DNA from: Chloromonas sp. AAM2
Lineage: Eukaryota > Chlorophyta > Chlorophyceae > Chlamydomonadales > Chlamydomonadaceae
Length of the DNA stretch: 14,900 nucleotides
NCBI GenBank assembly: GCA_004335635.1
Contig: QAXH01005823.1
Location: 8,626-23,525, forward strand
Direction of reading: 5' to 3'
Shown here: positions 9,535 through 14,900 of the stretch, one piece after another
Layout of the letters: every line of letters starts with the position of its first letter
Numbering within the stretch: position 1 is the first letter of the stretch
Translations under genes and position numbers: made by a program
The notes under the pieces: model-generated
What the model was told of the DNA's origin: nothing
What the model saw: only the letters and a program-made list of their open reading frames with translations
The model's database searches: none

Positions 9535-9709
9535 TTGTTGTACAGGGGGAACAGCCCATGGCCTGAGCCTGCCTTGCTAGATGAGGTCAAGAAGCTGGCT
9601 GTTCTACGACCCAAGAGGTGAATGTGCTGAAGCGCAATGGTGGCTGGACCTCATAGATGACCCATAAAGCAAGGCAGGCTCAGGCCAGGGCTGTCCCTAT
9701 GTACATCAA
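9535..9709. repeat. Imperfect inverted repeat (foldback), arms about 55-60 bp
   Basis: The left arm 9535-9588 and right arm 9647-9709 are reverse complements with small gaps. The core cagcccatggcctgagcctg followed by ccttgct pairs with agcaaggcaggctcaggcc at 9668-9686, missing a single base pair. The outer parts (gtaca next to ttgttg on the left, tgtacatcaa on the right) and the inner parts (gaggtc/gacctc) also pair. The loop is about 58 bp. Weaker complementarity may continue outward (gcttgatgc near 9482 against gcatccaggc near 9763). It could be a foldback or MITE-like element, or a hairpin RNA source; no transcript evidence is available. Confidence 0.7.
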
Positions 9710-9984
9710 TCGCCTCAACAAGATGCGTTGGGTATGGCACACGGATGCTGTCTTCCATTGCATCCAGGCGGTGGCACGGTTGTGACGCTGACCTGATCTG
9801 CAGATGTACACTTGTTGTGATGGAAATCCAGCGCGTATAATCGCTGGGCCACATGCTTGCCTGCTGAAGCCCCAAGGCCAGTGTTGCCTTTAGGCATCGT
9901 TTGTACATGATGAAAAACCTTTGTGTTGCCTGACGCTGTCCATCTAGCAAAAACGATACAATCAATTTTGATGCTTCTCACTAA

Positions 9985-10570
9985 AGGCCAAGGTTCGGTT
10001 TGCCGTTTTGTTTGGCTTGCTTGGTTTGAGTTCGTTTGGTTTTGCGTGAGTTGGTTCAAGACTGTGGCGCTGAGTTCTGGAGGTAGCCACTGTTACACGC
10101 TGGTTGCTGCCAGTGGACCAGTACTTGATTGATTGATTTGTTACATCAGGGAAGCCGTAAAAGGACACGGGACGGGTTGTGTACCGCCCTGACCTACCCT
10201 GAGCAAGAAAGGAGAAGAAAGGCAGGAACAAAGGCAGAAACAGGCTTAAAGGCAGAAAAGCAGGAACGAACAAGGCAGAAAGGAAGGCAACCAGCCACGA
10301 AAAACAGGAACAGAGCACAGAACGTGCATGCAAAGCGGGTTAGTCCAAGCTACAAGCTACAGGCTACTTCAAGCAATTACTTGTGTTCGTCATGCAACGT
10401 GGTATGATTCATGCTGAATGATCTTCAAGGCATCTCAAGACGGAGCTAAACAGGGGTCAATTCATATCCTGTGATAGGCTTGTTCATCCGGTAGATTTAG
10501 TTGGGTCGCAACTGTGCATCAGGGAATGAATAATCTGTCCAGAAAGCATAGACAACCACCCGGCACAGTA
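9985..10570 (+). repeat. Dispersed repeat, copy 2, interrupted by an insertion
   Basis: It is collinear with the copy at 8500-8860, including the identical 25-base block at 10015-10039 and the shared right half from 10384 onward. Where copy 1 runs straight through cagtacttg into tattcatcat (8653-8670), this copy has about 256 extra bases. In the first 20 bases right of the junction the two copies differ at five positions, all A to G. Confidence 0.6.
10128..10383. mobile_element. 256-bp insertion with a possible 6-bp target duplication (tacttg)
   Basis: The extra segment is bounded by tacttg at 10122-10127 and tacttg at 10378-10383, while the matching site in the other repeat copy has tacttg once (8655-8660). 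Bases 10201-10320 are strongly purine-rich on the plus strand, with recurring aaaggcag and caggaac units. There is no coding capacity. A small non-autonomous insertion is the simplest reading, but a 6-base direct repeat is short and could be chance. Confidence 0.45.
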
Positions 10571-12110
10571 ATTCATCTAGGCGAATCAGAGATGTCTGTT
10601 CCAAACAAATGATAGCCAGCCATTCAGCGTCACCATCAAGTTTCACATGAGGACCATCAAGTTTGCAAGTTCTGGGACAATTCCTGTTTGACTCTCAGTT
10701 GAAAAGAAGGGGCCCAGACCTGGCTGAAGAGAGCAAACAAAGCGTACACAACTTCCATGCAGGCAGACAAGCAGTCAGGGCCAACAGCAAGCAAACTAGG
10801 CGTGGGCGAAGAGTGAGCGAGCGTGATTGTGCGAGTGTAATTCGGAAACATAAAAAAAAGTGTCATCACCTGCTACGCTGCCGTGACTCAACTAGCAACT
10901 CTCACCAGCATGCCAGTTTAATTGCTGTTAGGCGGATGCCTGTACTGCATGCTCTGTCTCAAGGAACAGCTTTTAACATTTTCACACTGCTTGAGCTCAC
11001 TTGGCGCACATCTGATGGCGCCTGCTCTGGTTCATGCACTGGGCCCCGCGATGCACTGGCTGTCGCTGTTGGAGCATATGCCTCAATAGAATTGTGCTCA
11101 TTATCATCGGCGTGGGCTATCACCACATTTTCACTTTTAACATCCAGATCCGCCTAGTGGGTGCTGCCAGGGCTTCAGATCTGCAAGCTGAATGCCTAAG
11201 GTGTTCAGCACTTTGGAAGATATCGCGACGCTTTCAACATTGGCCCGAGACTTCGTTAACGATGATACCAATGCATGATGTGAACAAATGCACTGTTTCG
11301 GAAATCGTGTCGGTTACGAATTGGTCCATCCCATGACTCTCAGCCGTCGGCACGGTAGCCCAATGTTCATGCATCGAACCATTCTCGCGCTTGTGGACTC
11401 TGTACTGTGGCTCAATTGAGTGCTGTCGCGTGCGTTGTTTCACCGCCTGCCCGGCACCTTGCGAGGAGCGTTTACACTTTCGCTGTACCCATGTCAGGGA
11501 GTAGGCATAAGCGTCAAGAAAGCAATGAGGTGCTGCAGGCATGCCCTTGGCTACCTGCCACGTCCAAGCTAACTACAGCTTTGCCAAGTACTCCTCTTCA
11601 CAACAGCGGCTGGAGTGGCAGCCGTAGCAGAGGTGGAACAGCAGCACGGGAGAACTCTGGGTCAGTGGGTTCGGAATGTGGAATCCGCATCATGAGGGCC
11701 TGGCGTGCACAGTCTGACTCATGCTATCTTAAGAGCGATATCCTTTCTCTTTCGCCCGCAGTCCACTTCTGCACAGCAGCTGCAGCCCAAGCACTGGAAG
11801 TAGGAGTGTGTGTTTTGGGTCGGGCTTTTTCGACCCCAGTGGAGCATTCGCAGCGGCTGCCATTAGGCCTAGCACGACAGGCTGTATCACAATCAGATGG
11901 GGATGGATGTGGATATAGTGCTGTGCAGTCCATGCTGTGTGGGTCGTGCACTCCCGTGTCCCAGACTTGCATTGACTTTATCCTCAAGCGTTCAAGCGGT
12001 CATTCTTTTAAGGGCATCATATTCAGCTGCCCGCGTGGCGAGAACGACAGGTCCACTCTTATTTTTGTCTTCATGCAAGCACAGTGCTTGCACAAGCTGA
12101 CACTCTGCCG
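10571..12110. other. Intergenic stretch upstream of ceramide kinase, no supported gene
   Basis: The longest open frame here is on the plus strand from the ATG at 11491 to a TGA ending at 12135 (about 214 codons), starting MSGSRHKRQESNEVLQ. I recognise no domain in it. Its composition is mixed and Cys/Ser-rich, and it overruns the ceramide kinase start in another frame, so I do not call it a gene. Part of this stretch must be promoter and 5' UTR of ceramide kinase. No clear TATA box is seen. Confidence 0.4.
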
Positions 12111-14900
12111 ATGTGGCATGATGCAGACGAATTGACCAGCCCTTCGTCAGTTCTTGAAGGCACGCTGAAATACAAGGGTGTCAAGGTGCGGCGTCAGGCA
12201 TATACACGTCCAGTGGCAGCAGCCATTGTAACAGTAGTGATGAATCACAGAGTGCCTGGTGTACCTTGTGCAATCTGGCCTGTGTACAGCTCTCTTGAGG
12301 ATCAGTTGAGGCACAAGCATTAGTGTGCTGTCTCATGTCATGCATGGCTGCTTTCTCGTACAATACAACACAGCCCGACCCCTCCAATCGCAACGCATCT
12401 GGCGCGCGTCATGATTAGAGATGTCATTGTTCAGGGCTGTTGAATGCAGACACACACCCAGACACAGGCTTGTAATTACATATTCCTTCCAGGTTCGTGT
12501 GAAGAGCAGTCACACAGGCATCTCCTGGAAGCCCGCGTCCAGTGCTCTGCCATGGTGTCTGGAAATGGCATCACTGGTTACAAAGAGTGAGTTGCAGTTG
12601 GCACACGTGGGATTTTCAGCGCAGGGATTCTGGGTTAGTTGGACATAACCATGTAACGATGGTGATGGCTGCGCTCATGCCTGCACTAGATCCCGAGTGC
12701 CACGTAATCATCAGATGTAATGACTGTGTAATGCCATGTCATGATGGGCTGACTGCGCTCATGCGTGCAGTTCCATACGACGAGGTCCTGGGCGCCTGGT
12801 CCACCACCACCCAGGTGACCTGCAGCTGTGTGTGCCGCAAGGAGCATGCGGTCGTGGTGGCGGCGCTATCCCGGCCCCGGCGCCGACCCAACGCATGGCG
12901 GGTCGAGGAGCATAGATTGGTGGCAGGGAGCCTTGACCAGGCCAAGGAGTGGGTGGCGGCCATCACCAGCGCACTGCAGCTGTGCTATGACAGGTGCGGC
13001 AGGGCAGGTATACCCAATAACAACAGAGAATCTGTCGATTCACCTGGGTTGGCGCTTTGTCTGAGTGCAATTGAATGCAGTTGGATGGAGATGTGCCAGG
13101 CTGTTGTTCAGGTTAACAGACTAGCTTGTAGTTTAATGCACGTTGGAATGTGCTGTGCGGAAAGGCAGGGCAGGACGGGCTGTGGGTGCCGGACACTGAA
13201 AGAGCTGCACTGCAGCTGTGCCATGCATGGCAGATGCAAAAGGCTGGGGCGGGACAGGCTGTGGCCTCCTGGGATGGGCTTCTGGCATGTGTGGATGTGG
13301 ATGCCAGGCACTGACAGGGCGGCAACGAAGCTGCAGCATGGCTGAGCAGCAGGATGGACAGGGCAGGCCGGAAGGCAATGTGAGCTGCCGGGCAAAGCCT
13401 GATGGTTCAGGACCCAACCTTGGCAGTCTGCCACACACAACTCTTTGGCCCTCCCTTCCCTTGCCCTTCAGGCCTCGCAATCTCCTAGTATTCATCAACC
13501 CCCACAGCGGCAGCCGACGGTCCAGGCAGGTGTGGGCGTACGAAGCAGCTCCCGTGTTCCTGAAGGCAGGCATCAAGTTCACGGCCATAGAGACACTGGC
13601 ACCGGTAAGTGTGGCTGTGTATGTGCAATCGAAGGGAAGGGCTCACAATGGCTGTGGCATGCGGGTGCTTGGTCGACCATGCTCCGCTTCAAGGCGTTGG
13701 TGCTGCGTCCATGCACTTGAGGTGCTTTGCCGCGCTTGGTACACAGGGGCATGGCTAGATACAGTACTTAGGGGGAAGGGGGCACAACAGCTACGGCATG
13801 GCTGGGCACATGGCTGAACATGTGCAGCTACAGGGGTATTGATGCTTTGCTTTGCGGTTATTTTCAGAGTGCATGTGTGTGTTGTCCTGGGTCCCCGTAC
13901 AGGATCACGCCCGCAGCACACTGGCCACCATGAAGGCCGATGAACTGGCCATGTATCAGGTAGGTGTGGGGGTGTTGGTGTGTGAGATGAGGGAGAGGGA
14001 GAGAGGGGCAAGAGGGAGAGTGACAAGCCTGAAAGCGAGGCATAACAGCTGCACATACCCGGACATGCACAGTGCTGAACAGATACATGAGGGCCCATGT
14101 GCTTGGGCCCCAGGCACAACACCTGAGGCGACTCCATGAGCTGGCCAGAGGAGTGAGTGATTTGCGGTACTCGATCAACAGGGCACGGCAGCCGGGTGTC
14201 ACAATGTCCGTGCATGCTTGCTTCACTATCACTGCACAACCGGTGTCTGCTTCAACAAAGCAATCAATTGGGGTGCCCGGTTCCAGGGTGTCGTAGCAGT
14301 TGGCGGTGACGGCGTGTTCCAAGAGTGCGGTGACCTGTATGTATATATATGTTACACAGGAGTGCGCACAGGCGTGACCTGTGTGTATATGTGCTATACA
14401 TATGATTTGTGTTTTGCAGGGCGTTGTAGCGGTTGGCGGTGACGGCGTGTTTCAGGAATGTGTGATGGGGGTAGTGGCGCAGCGGCAGAGGGGCGGGAAG
14501 AATGCAGCGGTGGCGGCAAGGATCAGGCTCGGACACATACCCGGGGGTTCAACGGATGCAGTGGCGTACACGTAGGTGGCGGGCTTGTTGGCGGGCCTGG
14601 GGACAGGGATGACACATAGGGTGGCACGGCATCTGCTTTGAGGTCAAGCAGACCTCATTGTACCCCATAGAAACTGTGATCATGAATGGTAGTATAAGGG
14701 AATTATGCAGGATTGCTTGCAGCTGTTGAAGGATGCTGGTAATGGTGTTGGAAAGTGTGTGCCCTACTCAAGCGCAGTTGTGGGTCTGGAGGTAAGATGC
14801 AGGAAGCTGAGCAGGAACACATCATGATTGCAAGGCGCTGCATTGCTTGCTTGCTTGCTTGCAGGCTGCATGGTACTCGCTCAGCAGAGGCCTCAGCACT
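12111..14900 (+). CDS. CERK: Ceramide kinase, N-terminal half, seven exons (3' part outside window)
   Basis: Exons: 12111-12185, 12493-12586, 12771-12993, 13472-13604, 13903-13959, 14420-14571, 14865->14900. Phases match at every junction; 256 residues are visible. Residues about 14-130 form a PH-like region (VLEGTLKYKGVKVRVKS, ISWKP, IPYDEVLGAWSTT, and SLDQAKEWVAAITSAL at its end). The lipid-kinase catalytic domain starts with PRNLLVFINPHSGSRRSRQVW (residues 132 on). It continues with GVVAVGGDGVFQEC at 195-208, which holds the nucleotide-binding GGDG (200-203), and LGHIPGGSTDAVAYT at 231-245. GSTD rather than GSGN separates ceramide kinases from sphingosine and diacylglycerol kinases. GGDG falls near residue 200, as in animal CERK (around 198), which supports the chosen start. 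The enzyme makes ceramide 1-phosphate from ceramide and ATP at membranes. The family's Cys-rich motif would lie beyond the window. Intron 5 contains a second copy of the GGDG segment. The start at 12111 is the first in-frame ATG of exon 1; an upstream exon cannot be excluded. Confidence 0.9.
12669..12770 (+). repeat. Short duplication around the ceramide kinase exon 3 acceptor
   Basis: ctgcgctcatgcctgca at 12669-12685 recurs as ctgcgctcatgcgtgca at 12753-12769, 84 bp later, with 16 of 17 bases identical. The second copy ends in the AG used as the acceptor of exon 3 (exon starts 12771). In the first copy the AG is changed to AC. Both are preceded by similar tgtaa...gatgg sequence. Confidence 0.6.
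14287..14340 (+). other. Duplicate catalytic-motif (GGDG) exon copy in ceramide kinase intron 5
   Basis: Following the acceptor-like cccggttccag, bases 14287-14328 encode GVVAVGGDGVFQEC, the same 14 residues as the start of exon 6 at 14420. Seven of the 42 bases differ, and all seven are third-position synonymous changes. The copy is in the phase that follows exon 5 (phase 0). Similarity stops after the Cys codon. Possible donors follow at 14330 (GTGACC), 14336 (GTATGT) and 14341 (GTATAT). Only the last leaves phase 0. Confidence 0.8.
14843..14862 (+). repeat. (TTGC)5 microsatellite forming the ceramide kinase exon 7 acceptor tract
   Basis: Five TTGC units run directly into the AG at 14863-14864 that precedes exon 7. 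Exon 7 starts at 14865, and LHGTRSAEASAL fits the family. The tract replaces a normal polypyrimidine stretch. Confidence 0.85.

Noticed and set aside
10663..11157. 165-codon plus-strand open frame
   Set aside because: It has no early ATG and no recognisable domain, and begins just after the dispersed repeat. Most likely chance.
11491..12135. 214-codon plus-strand open frame before ceramide kinase
   Set aside because: No recognised domain, no supporting splice pattern, and it overlaps the kinase start in another frame. Worth a transcript check but not callable.

Overview
This window looks like nuclear DNA of a green alga, probably a chlorophyte of the Chlamydomonadales. The genes are split into many exons by introns of about 90 to 1300 bases. 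The two genes with 5' ends close together are divergent, TGTAA occurs downstream of one gene, and introns and spacers are full of GCATG-, TGCTTGC- and CATGG-rich tandem repeats. Genus is not determined; Haematococcus-like sequence style is only an impression. I reconstructed all three genes by joining exons at GT/AG borders and checking that the reading phase matches at every junction.

Layout. (1) Bases 1-4296, minus strand: the N-terminal half of a TBCCD1 homologue (TBCC-domain protein; ASQ2 in Chlamydomonas), six exons, continuing beyond base 1. (2) Bases 4297-4541: a compact divergent promoter. (3) Bases 4542-7983, plus strand: a complete six-exon gene for a NIPA/ZC3HC1/ILP1/Pml39-type protein of 665 residues with two C-x2-C...H-x3-C zinc (BIR-like) modules. 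(4) Bases 7984-12110: no gene that I can support. It holds a diverged duplication, two copies of a dispersed repeat (one carrying a 256-base insertion) and an inverted repeat. (5) Bases 12111-14900, plus strand: the N-terminal half of a ceramide kinase (PH-like region plus the start of the lipid-kinase catalytic domain), seven exons, continuing beyond the window.

The most unusual theme is that exon-intron borders are themselves duplicated. A 50-bp minisatellite repeats the 5' splice site of zinc-finger exon 5 six times. A 52-bp minisatellite repeats the 3' splice site of TBCCD1 exon 5. TBCCD1 exon 4 and ceramide kinase exon 3 each have a single extra copy of the acceptor region. The catalytic GGDG segment of ceramide kinase occurs twice, and its two copies differ at seven positions, all synonymous. 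In the three cases I could translate through (zinc-finger exon 5, TBCCD1 exons 4 and 5), use of an extra copy leads to a premature stop. The copies could therefore be decoys, switches for nonsense-mediated decay, or relics of intron change.

The three genes are housekeeping genes of different pathways (centriole positioning, nuclear pore basket or mRNA quality control, sphingolipid phosphorylation). Apart from the shared promoter of the first two, nothing suggests that they work together.
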